DNA from: Bdellovibrionales bacterium
GTDB lineage: Bacteria; Bdellovibrionota; Bdellovibrionia; Bdellovibrionales; UBA1609
Direction of reading: 5' to 3'
Assembly (NCBI GenBank): GCA_026648125.1
Contig: JAPKGD010000006.1
Location: 1 to 15,168 of the forward strand
Length of the DNA: 15,168 bases
Numbering within the stretch: position 1 is the first letter of the stretch; each line of letters starts with the position of its first letter. The notes under the pieces are model-generated. The model was not told the DNA's origin and searched no databases. It saw nothing but the letters and a program-made list of their open reading frames with translations. The position numbers and the translations under genes were made by a program. This document shows, piece after piece, positions 7,098 to 14,324 of the stretch.

Positions 7098-7642
7098 ATG
7101 AAATCGATATTATGTGCTCTTCAGTCTTTATGTTTAGTTGGAGCCGTCTGTTCGGCAGGACAGTCCATGGCGGGAGAGATTCGCGAAGAAGTTCGTCCGA
7201 TTATTGGCAAAACCTTTGAAGGCAAATATAAGCTGAAGTCCATCGGCTGTGTGGGGCATGTGAAGGATAAAACAACTTTGGAATTAATCCGTCGGTTTTG
7301 GAGGGAGAGATCTACATGTCTATTGAATTCTTCAAGTCCGGTACGTCCAGGAGTCTAACTCGATACACAACAAGCGATGATCAAGGCAATAAGCGAATTT
7401 GCACCACGGACACGATTGCCAATTATTATTTTGGCGCCTTTGAAATCCTTGAGCCCAATGCCATGCTTGTTCGCAATACACATTCCAATGACTCCTGCGA
7501 TCCTACGATCAAGGTTGATACAAGTCTTTCAAAGGCCACAATTGTGAAGTTAAGCGAAGACCGGATTGTTGGTGTTTCAAATGATTTGGATGAATCGTGC
7601 ATGAATTCTGCCAATACGTTTGTATTTGAACGAGAGAAATAA
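7098..7642 (+). pseudogene. Secreted protein gene with a one-base frameshift
   Basis: ATG 7098 has GAGG seven bases upstream and encodes a signal peptide of about 26 residues (LCALQSLCLVGAVCSAGQSMA). Its frame continues through KLKSIGCVGHVKDK and then runs into unrelated sequence, stopping at 7358. Another frame takes over and is open to TAA 7642, with EGEIYMSIEFFKSGTS and later Cys-containing segments. Restoring one A in the AAAA run at 7269-7272 joins them as KDKNNFGINPSVLEGE in a continuous product of about 181 residues. The break is therefore probably a one-base deletion, or a sequencing error in a homopolymer. Lengths and features suggest a periplasmic or secreted beta-rich protein, but I do not recognise the family. 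If the second part were translated alone, TTG 7298 or ATG 7316 would be its start. Confidence 0.6.
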
Positions 7643-7682
7643 GGCGCCCAGTCTGAGGCCCCTTCTTTTGTTAAGCTGAAAT

Positions 7683-7720
7683 AATGCCTCACGGAGCACC
7701 CGTGGGGCATTTCTCTTCTA
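7683..7720 (+). terminator. Intrinsic terminator after the frameshifted secreted-protein gene
   Basis: ATGCCTCACGG at 7684-7694 pairs with CCGTGGGGCAT at 7700-7710 around the loop AGCAC, with one G-T wobble, and an A-T pair extends the stem at 7683/7711. A pyrimidine-rich TTCTCTTCT follows instead of a pure T run. It lies 41 bases after the stop codon, the right place to end that transcript. Confidence 0.65.
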
Positions 7721-7744
7721 ACCCCCTGAATTTAAACCCCAAAA

Positions 7745-7915
7745 CGGTACCTGGTTGTTTTTTGACCCGCGGAGCGGCATCGACCAGTCTAAAGGGCCTA
7801 AATCCCGCAAACCCACCTGGTACCTAAGGCTTAGGTAACGGCTCCTGAATTGGGTAGGAGGTGCTCCCTCCGCAGCTTTCGGGGCGTTGCGTCCCGCAAA
7901 ACCCACCAGGTACCT
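7745..7915. repeat. Intergenic repeat cluster with three GGTACC-centred copies
   Basis: GGTACC occurs at 7746-7751, 7819-7824 and 7909-7914. The second and third copies end direct repeats of 22 and 23 bases at 7804-7825 and 7893-7915, which begin CCCGCAAA, continue ACCCACC and end GGTACCT; they differ by one inserted A and one A/T change. The first copy, GGTACCTGGT followed by a T run, is in inverse orientation relative to the third. Between the second and third lies a hairpin-capable GGAGG/CCTCC pair at about 7857-7871. No convincing gene covers the cluster. It resembles a repetitive extragenic element or a structured RNA rather than an insertion sequence, since no transposase or terminal target duplication is seen. 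Confidence 0.55.
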
Positions 7916-7920
7916 TTGAG

Positions 7921-7949
7921 TTGACACTATGCGAAAAGATGAGTACTTA
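7921..7949 (+). promoter_or_regulatory. Candidate promoter for rnc-era-der
   Basis: TTGACA at 7921-7926 is a perfect -35 consensus. Seventeen bases later TACTTA at 7944-7949 occupies the -10 position but matches the consensus poorly. It lies directly after the last GGTACC repeat and 43 bases before the rnc start codon, with the ribosome site between them. Confidence 0.4.
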
Positions 7950-7991
7950 AGCGGGGTTCTTTAATTGTTGGGCCTAAGAGGAGAACTGCCC

Positions 7992-8672
7992 ATGACCACC
8001 TTATCCACCCCCTGGGGACACGTGTTTCGTGACCCGGGATTGTTAAACCAAGCTCTGACTCATAAGAGCTTTCATAATGAAAATCCCACGTCATCTTTGG
8101 GCCACAATGAGCGTCTTGAGTTTTTAGGTGATGCGGTTCTTGGTCTCGCCCTAAGCGATCTGTTGATGAAGCGCTTTCCCGAGTTGAGCGAAGGGGACCT
8201 TTCAAAGCTGAGAGCCAGTTTAGTTAACGAAGCTATTTTGGCGGAAATCTCCCTGGAGCAGAAGTTCGATCAGAATCTCAAGCTCGGAAGAGGCGAGCTG
8301 CAAACAGGTGGAGCGCAAAAGCCGCGCCTCTTGGCCTCTGTTCTTGAAGCCTTTGTCGGTGCGATCTATTTGGATTCAGGATTTCAATCGGCATTTGATT
8401 TTGTGGTGCAAACCTTTTCCGGGCGCCTCGAGTCTTTGGCTGGGCAAGATGCCTACGCTCGGGATTACAAAACTCGACTGCAGGAACTCGCACAGGAACA
8501 GCACCGGCAAGCGCCCGTTTACTCGGTGGTGTCTGAGGTCGGACCCGATCACGACAAAACCTTCGAAGTCGCAGTTCAAGTTGCAGGAAAAGAGATCGCC
8601 CGAGGCAAGGGAAGAAGTAAAAAACAAGCAGAGCAGGATGCGGCGAGAGCTGCTTTGGAGGCCTGGTCATGA
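7992..8672 (+). CDS. rnc: Ribonuclease III
   Basis: Double-strand-specific endoribonuclease that separates pre-rRNA species and processes other structured RNAs. ATG 7992 follows an AAGAGGAGA ribosome site by about eight bases, giving 226 residues; an upstream TTG 7965 is less likely. The RNase III signature NERLEFLGDAVL is at residues 39-49 with E43 and D47. The second active-site segment reads LASVLEAFVGAIYLDSG with E119. The position matching E. coli Asp114 is S116, an unusual change. A double-stranded RNA-binding domain fills about residues 157-226, ending in KGRSKKQAEQDAARAAL. It overlaps era by four bases, the common rnc-era arrangement. Confidence 0.96.
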   Translation: MTTLSTPWGHVFRDPGLLNQALTHKSFHNENPTSSLGHNERLEFLGDAVLGLALSDLLMKRFPELSEGDLSKLRASLVNEAILAEISLEQKFDQNLKLGRGELQTGGAQKPRLLASVLEAFVGAIYLDSGFQSAFDFVVQTFSGRLESLAGQDAYARDYKTRLQELAQEQHRQAPVYSVVSEVGPDHDKTFEVAVQVAGKEIARGKGRSKKQAEQDAARAALEAWS

Positions 8673-9571
8673 GTTATCGCGCAGGATATGTAGGATTAAT
8701 TGGTCTTCCCAATGCCGGGAAGAGCACCCTTCTCAATGCCGTCGTGGGCGAGAAGGTTGCGATTGTTACACCCAAGCCACAAACCACCAGACAGCGAGTG
8801 GTGGGGCTTTTGACGATGGACGAAGGGCAGCTTTGCTTTAACGATGCTCCCGGCCTGATTCGCGCAGAGAAGGGGCTAAATCGGTTTTTAGCCCAAGAGT
8901 TTACAGACGTCATTGCGGACTCTGATGTTCTCGCGGCTGTTCTCAATATCGATGAACCCAAACTCGACAAGTTGTTAGAAGTTGTAGAAGTGGTTCGTCA
9001 AAGTAAAAAACCGTGCCTTGTGGTCATTACGAAGTGTGACTTGCCTCAGGCTCAGCATCGCCTTGAAATCCTGCGAGGGCAGTTGGCAAATTTTGCTGTT
9101 CCCGTGGTGAGTGGAAGTGCAAGCAAGAACCCTAAAGAATTTGGTGCCGAAGTGGCAAAGGCTCTGTTGCCGCTCCTCCCTGAGAATCCCGGCCCCCTTT
9201 ATCCTCCTGACCTGTTTACGCCGCATTCAACTCGAGATTTGGTGGCAGAAATTATTCGTGAGCAATGCTTTTTACAGCTCCACGAAGAGGTGCCATTTGG
9301 ACTGGCTGTTCGGATTCGGCGCTTTATCGAAGACGAAGGACCAACTGTAAAAATTGAGGCGGACATTGTGGTGACTAAAGAAGGTCACAAGCCCATGGTG
9401 ATTGGTGCCAAAGGCAGTCGTCTCAAGGAAATTGGAACGGGAGCTCGACAAGAAATTGAGAAGCTTCTAGGTCGTAAGGCCTTTGTTGGCCTTCACGTTG
9501 CCGCTCGCCCTCGTTGGGCGGATCAACCACATTTCATGAAGGAGTTTGGCTATGGCCTCCATCCTGCGTAA
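8669..9571 (+). CDS. era: GTPase Era, 16S rRNA-binding ribosome assembly factor
   Basis: Essential GTPase that binds the 3' end of 16S rRNA and assists 30S maturation. ATG 8669 overlaps the rnc stop codon in the form ATGA; the product is 300 residues, the normal length. G1 is GLPNAGKST (residues 12-20), G2 TTRQR (39-43), G3 DAPG (59-62), G4 TKCD (121-124), and G5 lies in SGSAS. The C-terminal KH domain is shown by MVIGAKGSRLKEIGTGARQE followed by a conserved WADQPHFMKEFGY end. Thr replaces Asn in G4 and Ala replaces Thr in G3; both look like tolerated variants. The last 20 bases overlap der. Confidence 0.97.
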   Translation: MSYRAGYVGLIGLPNAGKSTLLNAVVGEKVAIVTPKPQTTRQRVVGLLTMDEGQLCFNDAPGLIRAEKGLNRFLAQEFTDVIADSDVLAAVLNIDEPKLDKLLEVVEVVRQSKKPCLVVITKCDLPQAQHRLEILRGQLANFAVPVVSGSASKNPKEFGAEVAKALLPLLPENPGPLYPPDLFTPHSTRDLVAEIIREQCFLQLHEEVPFGLAVRIRRFIEDEGPTVKIEADIVVTKEGHKPMVIGAKGSRLKEIGTGARQEIEKLLGRKAFVGLHVAARPRWADQPHFMKEFGYGLHPA

Positions 9572-10904
9572 TCGAGTGGGTTTGATTGGGCGCCCCAATG
9601 TGGGTAAATCGTCCTTGTTTAACAAACTGACTCGCACCCGAAAAGCGGTTGTAAAAGACGAGCGTGGAGTCACACGGGATATTTTGATTGAACCGGCGGA
9701 ATGGTGGGGACGGTCCTTTGATGTGGTCGACACCGGCGGGATCACCGAAGAGCGCGAGGGATTTGCTCCACTCATTCGTGAACAAACGCTCTCTATGTTG
9801 TCTTCGCTTGATCTTTTGGTGGTGATTTTAGACGGACGATCGGGACTTCTTCCTGAGGACCGCGACGTGATCCGCATTGCCAAAGAGGCAGGAAAGCCGA
9901 TTTTGCTCGTGGTAAATAAGCTCGATCGACAGATCGATCTCGACGTGGCTCTCGCCGAATTTTATGAATTCGGTCTCGATGTTGTGCCGTCGGCCTTTGA
10001 ACATGATTTTGGAATCGATCAAATTGTGGAATGGGTTCTTGCCCACCTGCCAGAACAGACTGTGCAACTCAGGCGGGGACCTCGACTCACCGTTATCGGC
10101 AAACCCAATGTAGGAAAAAGCTCTCTTTGTAATCGCCTCTTGGGCGAAAGAAGGATGCTAGTTTCAAATGTTGCCGGAACAACAGTCGATGCGGTGGAAG
10201 CGGAATTTACTTACGGAGATGATGTTTTTACCTTAGTCGATACAGCGGGGCTTCGTCGCCAGGCTCGCAGAGAAGAAGGCATTGAGAGCCTTTCTGCGGT
10301 AAAGACCAAAGAGGCCTTAAGAAAAGCCGACATTGCACTGTTGGTCATCGATGCCGTGGAAGGACCAACAGTTCAGGACGCAAAACTTTTGGAACTTTGT
10401 CTTGAAGAGCACAAAGCTGTTCTCGTTGTTGCAAACAAATACGACGTGGCAAAAGATGCTCATGAAGGTCTTCGTGAGTGGTTTCGTGCGCGAATATCTC
10501 GGGAATTTCATTTCTTTCCCGATGTTCGAATGGCCTTTGTGAGCGCCCTGACGGGTTACGGAATGGATGAATTGTTCAAAGAAATTAGGGCCATTGATCG
10601 AGCTCTACAGATTCGCATTTCAACCTCACAGTTGAATAAATTCTTCTATGAGGTGATTCGTCAGGCTCCATCGCCCGTCTATGGAACTGTGAATGTGAAA
10701 TTCTATTATCTGACACAGACGCATCAAGTCCCGCCGAGCTTCATTGCCTTTGCAAACCATCCGGATGGCGTCACTCCCAGCTATCGGCGTTTTTTGGCAA
10801 AACGCATTCAGGATGCTTTTGATCTCAAAGGGATTCCCGTCAGAATTTTCGTTTTGCCCAGCGGTCGCTCGTCCTCTCGTGCGGAGCGCACGGCGGAGGC
10901 CTAA
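9552..10904 (+). CDS. der: GTPase Der (EngA), 50S ribosome assembly factor
   Basis: Tandem-GTPase protein needed for large-subunit assembly. ATG 9552 has AAGGAG seven bases upstream, inside the end of era; TTG 9546 is not needed. The product is 450 residues. The first G domain has GRPNVGKS at residues 13-20, DTGGI and NKLD; the second has GKPNVGKS at 183-190, DTAGLRRQ and NKYD. The C-terminal KH-like domain follows to the end, with the family's NPDGVTPSYRRFL-type motif present as NHPDGVTPSYRRFL. The 20-base overlap with era suggests translational coupling, and the adjacency of rnc, era and der makes an rRNA-processing/ribosome-assembly operon. Confidence 0.97.
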   Translation: MASILRNRVGLIGRPNVGKSSLFNKLTRTRKAVVKDERGVTRDILIEPAEWWGRSFDVVDTGGITEEREGFAPLIREQTLSMLSSLDLLVVILDGRSGLLPEDRDVIRIAKEAGKPILLVVNKLDRQIDLDVALAEFYEFGLDVVPSAFEHDFGIDQIVEWVLAHLPEQTVQLRRGPRLTVIGKPNVGKSSLCNRLLGERRMLVSNVAGTTVDAVEAEFTYGDDVFTLVDTAGLRRQARREEGIESLSAVKTKEALRKADIALLVIDAVEGPTVQDAKLLELCLEEHKAVLVVANKYDVAKDAHEGLREWFRARISREFHFFPDVRMAFVSALTGYGMDELFKEIRAIDRALQIRISTSQLNKFFYEVIRQAPSPVYGTVNVKFYYLTQTHQVPPSFIAFANHPDGVTPSYRRFLAKRIQDAFDLKGIPVRIFVLPSGRSSSRAERTAEA

Positions 10905-10907
10905 AGA

Positions 10908-12290
10908 ATGGAGCCAAGGGTCACACGTTGGGGCACGCGATTTGGCTTTTACCTGGCTGCCGTGGGTTCGGCGTTTGGTTTAGGTAATCTTTGGCGATTC
11001 CCCTATGTGGTCGCTGATAACGGCGGGGGAGCCTTTGTCTTTATTTATCTCGCCTTGGTGTTTTTGATTGGCATGCCCTTTCTCATTGGCGAGTTGATGC
11101 TCGGAAAACAAACCGGCTCGGCGGTGATTCCGGCCGCACGCAGAATGGGTAAGGAGCCTGGAGCCAAAGAAGCACAAGGACGCGGGCGATATATTTCGAT
11201 GCGCCTCCTATCACGCTCAGGATATTTAGCCATCGCCACCTGTTTGATGATCTTGGCCTATTATTCGGTCATCAGTGGCTGGGTTTTACATTTTTTGGTC
11301 CGTTTTTCGATTTCGGCCCTATGGGCAGGCGATTTTGAACCGAATTCCGTTTTAGCGATTTTGCTCAATAATGGTTGGCTTCAACTTCTTCTCACCTTTG
11401 TTCATCTTCTCCTCGTGATGATTGTGGTGATTCGCGGGTTTGAGGCTGGCGTTGAATCTTGGGTTTCCAAGTTGATGCCCGTATTTCTAATAATGGTCGT
11501 GGGTCTCGCGCTACGTTCACTTTCTTTGGAGAGTTCCGCTGAGGCTCTGCGCTTTTTCTTGTATCCAGATTTTTCACAATTGACGACGGCAAGCCTGGGG
11601 CGGGCTGTGGGCCAGGTGTGTTTCACTTTAAGCCTTGGCTTTGGAACCATGGTCACTTTTGGCAGTTACATGTCCGAGAGAGTGAGTGTTCCCGTTGCGG
11701 GGTTTCGCGTAGCGATTTTTGATTCTCTAATTTCGTTAGTGGCGGGTGTGATGATTTTCCCCCTCGTCCTCCAAAGTCTCGGACAGGGGGTTGCGCCGAC
11801 TCTTTTGTTTGAATCAGTTCCCTTCTTGTTTGCCAAAGAAGCAGGTGGGGAGTGGGTTGGTATCATTTTCTTCTTTTGCCTTTATGTGGCCGCTTTAGGA
11901 TCCAGTATCGGTTTACTCGAAACCGCAGTGGCAAACGCTCGCGAAACAAGCAAAATGCGCCGCTCAACGGCGACCATCGTGTCAGCTCTGATCTGTCTTT
12001 TTATAGCCGTGGTGCCCGCCTTATCAACTTCCGTTCTTCGCGATCAAAAAATCGCGGGGACGCCGGTGCTGGAGGCCTGGGATGGCCTTTTGGTAAATTG
12101 GATTCTTCCTATTGTTGCCGTGCTGATTAGCCAGGTGGTTCTCTTGAGAATCGACCAGAGCCACCAAAAAGAGGAATTTGAAAGCGTGCCGGTAATGGCC
12201 ATGGGTCGGCTTTATGCTCATTGGCGCTTTGCCATTCGCTACTTAGCCCCGGCCCTTTGCCTTCTTGGCCTTATCCTGCAACTCCTTTAA
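10908..12290 (+). CDS. Sodium:neurotransmitter symporter (NSS) family transporter
   Basis: Inner-membrane secondary transporter, probably driving amino acid or related amine uptake with sodium. ATG 10908 begins three bases after der, with GGAGG about nine bases upstream. The first transmembrane helix carries the family signature GSAFGLGNLWRFPY (residues 20-33) and then NGGGAFVFIY, the sodium and substrate site of LeuT-type proteins. The rest is strongly hydrophobic, with about 11-12 predicted membrane segments in 460 residues, close to other bacterial members. A polar loop at about residues 78-100 separates helices 2 and 3. The substrate cannot be told from sequence. Its place after der suggests readthrough from the ribosome-assembly operon, although the function is unrelated. 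Confidence 0.92.
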   Translation: MEPRVTRWGTRFGFYLAAVGSAFGLGNLWRFPYVVADNGGGAFVFIYLALVFLIGMPFLIGELMLGKQTGSAVIPAARRMGKEPGAKEAQGRGRYISMRLLSRSGYLAIATCLMILAYYSVISGWVLHFLVRFSISALWAGDFEPNSVLAILLNNGWLQLLLTFVHLLLVMIVVIRGFEAGVESWVSKLMPVFLIMVVGLALRSLSLESSAEALRFFLYPDFSQLTTASLGRAVGQVCFTLSLGFGTMVTFGSYMSERVSVPVAGFRVAIFDSLISLVAGVMIFPLVLQSLGQGVAPTLLFESVPFLFAKEAGGEWVGIIFFFCLYVAALGSSIGLLETAVANARETSKMRRSTATIVSALICLFIAVVPALSTSVLRDQKIAGTPVLEAWDGLLVNWILPIVAVLISQVVLLRIDQSHQKEEFESVPVMAMGRLYAHWRFAIRYLAPALCLLGLILQLL

Positions 12291-12310
12291 TGCGTCCTTC
12301 TGCATTTCGC

Positions 12311-12373
12311 GCCCGCGACTTTAAGAGATCTCAATTTTTGCATTGAGCCGCATGCTTAAGACGCGATGCGGGC
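12311..12373. terminator. Branched inverted repeat between convergent genes
   Basis: GCCCGC at 12311-12316 pairs with GCGGGC at 12368-12373, TTAAG at 12321-12325 pairs with CTTAA at 12355-12359, and CTCAAT at 12330-12335 pairs with ATTGAG at 12342-12347. Together these make a long imperfect hairpin between the transporter and the convergent outer-membrane gene. There is no strong T run at either edge, so function as a two-way terminator is plausible but not certain. Confidence 0.45.
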
Positions 12374-12394
12374 CAATAAACAATCAGGTGCCTT

Positions 12395-13132
12395 TTAGAA
12401 ATTTAGGCCGAGGATGCCGAGGATGGTAAAGATATCGCCGTTATTATAGAGGCCGGTTCGTTGATTTCCGTTGAGCACGATTTCTGAATTTTCGTCGGTA
12501 AAGGTGACCAATTGGAAAGCGCCTTGACCACCAAAATACATGTTTCGCATGAGGGGAATCTCGATCCCAGCACCAAGGTTGAAGCCCATGGCGCCTTCTT
12601 TTCCAAAAGCAGACTCACCGCTGACGGTCGTGGTTCTGTAGACCTGAGAAAAACCACCGATGAGGTAGGGATTCAGTTTTGCTAATCCACGGGTTACGTT
12701 TTGAGTGTTCAAGTAATACTTGAGGTTCAGAGAGATGTCAGTGAGAGCCACATTTCCTGCAACAGTACCGCCTCCAGGGGCTACAAAGTTCAGGCGGTGA
12801 TCACCCGTTAGAAATCCCAAGCTCAAGGCAAAGCGAAGATCAAAAAAGTAGCTAATGTACATACCAAATGCGGCACCTGGACGCTGGATTTGACCCATAG
12901 ACTCTGTGAAATCGCGATATCCCCCAACAAAGCCTATGGTAAAAAAGCGACCATTGCGGAAGAAATTGATGTCCGCTTCTTCTTCGGCGGATTCTTCAAA
13001 TTCGCTATAGTCAGCAAAAGGGTCATAGGTCTCATCGACTTCTTGGGCATGAACGGGCGTGGGGAGCGAAAAAGCACCCAAACCAGCAAGAAGAGCGGCC
13101 AAATAAAACGCTGCAATCCGGCGAAAGATCAA
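12395..13132 (-). CDS. Predicted beta-barrel outer-membrane protein
   Basis: A 245-residue exported protein from a TTG start. TTG at 13132 is preceded by a near-ideal ribosome site and places a signal peptide directly at the N-terminus: IFRR, a hydrophobic stretch AAFYLAALLAGLGAF, and cleavage probably after PTPVHA (residue 27 or so). An ATG at 13183 would add 17 residues but has a poor ribosome site. The mature start is acidic (DETYDPFADYSEFEESAEEE). The rest alternates polar and hydrophobic residues with many Gly and aromatics, and ends in GLNF, a C-terminal Phe typical of proteins inserted by the BAM machinery. It resembles OmpA-like or other eight-strand barrels in size; substrate and role are unknown. 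It is convergent with the transporter and divergent from purM. Confidence 0.75.
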   Translation of the reverse strand: MIFRRIAAFYLAALLAGLGAFSLPTPVHAQEVDETYDPFADYSEFEESAEEEADINFFRNGRFFTIGFVGGYRDFTESMGQIQRPGAAFGMYISYFFDLRFALSLGFLTGDHRLNFVAPGGGTVAGNVALTDISLNLKYYLNTQNVTRGLAKLNPYLIGGFSQVYRTTTVSGESAFGKEGAMGFNLGAGIEIPLMRNMYFGGQGAFQLVTFTDENSEIVLNGNQRTGLYNNGDIFTILGILGLNF

Positions 13133-13135
13133 TTT

Positions 13136-13143
13136 CCCCTCCT
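13136..13143 (-). promoter_or_regulatory. Strong ribosome binding site that decides the TTG start
   Basis: The minus strand reads AGGAGGGG followed by AAA and TTG. The GGAGG core (13138-13142) lies five bases from the TTG, and no other start codon in this gene has a comparable site. This is why the TTG at 13132 is preferred to the ATG at 13183. Confidence 0.7.
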
Positions 13144-13292
13144 GGGCACCTAGCCGCGGGCCGTTTAAATCCGCCTTATCCATTTTAGAGACATATCTCA
13201 AAAATAGCCAGTGCCGTCCCACTATGAGACACCGAGTTTGATTGTCAGGTCCAGTTGAATTTGGTAACTCCTTGGCAACGCCGGGAGCACAG

Positions 13293-14324
13293 TTGGCCAT
13301 CGACTACAAACAGTCTGGGGTAGATGTGGCGGCAGGGGATGACCTTGTCGATTGGCTACGCGCAAGCCAAAACACCCCCATGCCTCATCAAGACAAGATC
13401 GTATCTGGAATTGGCGGCTTTGCCGCGCTTTTTCGTGCTGATTTTTCGGGCATGAAAGAGCCCTGCCTGGTGAGTTGCACCGACGGCGTGGGCACCAAGG
13501 TCAAATTGGCCGCAGATCAGGGCCGATATCATTCTGTTGCTCAAGACATGGTTGCGATGTGCGTAAATGACCTTATTTGTTGCGGCGCCGATCCACTCTT
13601 TTTTCTGGATTACTATGCCACAGGAAAACTCGACTTAAGGGCGGCCAAGGAGTTTTTGGCCGGAGTGCGCCAGGCCTGTGTGGAATCTCACTGTGCTCTG
13701 ATTGGCGGCGAAACAGCCGAAATGCCGGGGGTCTACGCAGGAAAAGATTTTGATTGTGCCGGATTTAGTGTCGGAGTGGTGGATAGGGTTGAAGCTTGGG
13801 GTGCACATCGGGTCAATTCTGGGGACAAGCTGATCGCTCTTCCGAGCAGTGGATTTCATTCCAATGGATATTCGCTCTTAAGAAAAGTCTTTGAAAGTGA
13901 CATGGCCAAGTGGGTGGATACGCTCCTGGTTCCCACACGGTTGTATGTGGATGTGGTCAAATCTTTGAAGTCCATTGGTGGTATTCACGCTGCCGCACAC
14001 ATTACGGGTGGCGGAATGGAAAACATTCCTCGTGTTTTAAGTAAGGGGCAAATCGCGGTTCTGAAACCATGGGCGATGCCGGAGCCATTCAAAGAAGTTC
14101 AAAGACGATGCGGCATGAGTTGGAAGCAAATGCTAGAAACACTCAACTGCGGGATTGGCTTAGTGTTGGCAGTTGATGGAGCAAAGTCCGACGCTTTGAT
14201 TGCGAGGGCCAAGGAGAAGGGGCACGACGCTTTTCTACTTGGAGAAATTTTGCAGGGAGATCAAAACGCCGAAGCCTCCTGGCAAATCGATAATTATTCA
14301 GGCGAGGGGCCATGGCCAGTATGA
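13293..14324 (+). CDS. purM: Phosphoribosylformylglycinamidine cyclo-ligase (AIR synthetase)
   Basis: Fifth step of purine synthesis: ATP-dependent closure of FGAM to aminoimidazole ribotide in the cytosol. TTG 13293 is chosen because GGGAG lies five bases upstream and the product then starts AIDYKQSGVDVAAGDDLV, aligning with the usual SYKDAGVDIDAGNALV start and giving 343 residues (E. coli has 345). TTG 13242 would add 17 residues. Signature motifs are CTDGVGTKVKLA (from residue 62), VAMCVNDL (87-94), LFFLDYYATGKLD, GGETAEMPG (138-146), SSGFHSNGYSL and ITGGGMENIPRVL. The divergent outer-membrane gene starts about 160 bases away. The 3' end overlaps the next gene, so the two are probably co-transcribed. 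Confidence 0.95.
   Translation: MAIDYKQSGVDVAAGDDLVDWLRASQNTPMPHQDKIVSGIGGFAALFRADFSGMKEPCLVSCTDGVGTKVKLAADQGRYHSVAQDMVAMCVNDLICCGADPLFFLDYYATGKLDLRAAKEFLAGVRQACVESHCALIGGETAEMPGVYAGKDFDCAGFSVGVVDRVEAWGAHRVNSGDKLIALPSSGFHSNGYSLLRKVFESDMAKWVDTLLVPTRLYVDVVKSLKSIGGIHAAAHITGGGMENIPRVLSKGQIAVLKPWAMPEPFKEVQRRCGMSWKQMLETLNCGIGLVLAVDGAKSDALIARAKEKGHDAFLLGEILQGDQNAEASWQIDNYSGEGPWPV

Noticed and set aside
7718..7927. Minus-strand open frame of 69 codons across the GGTACC repeats
   Set aside because: Its repeated peptide-like pieces simply reflect the DNA repeats; there is no ribosome site and the composition is unlike neighbouring genes.
7643..7991. CRISPR array or mobile element in the repeat gap
   Set aside because: Only three copies at unequal spacing, one inverted, with no cas genes, transposase or terminal inverted repeats.
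13242..13292. Upstream TTG start for purM
   Set aside because: It would add 17 residues not seen in the family and has a poorer ribosome site than TTG 13293.
13133..13300. Longer N-terminus for the outer-membrane protein, from 13183 or 13300
   Set aside because: Either start would bury the signal peptide in the interior; the TTG at 13132 has a strong ribosome site and gives a normal signal sequence.
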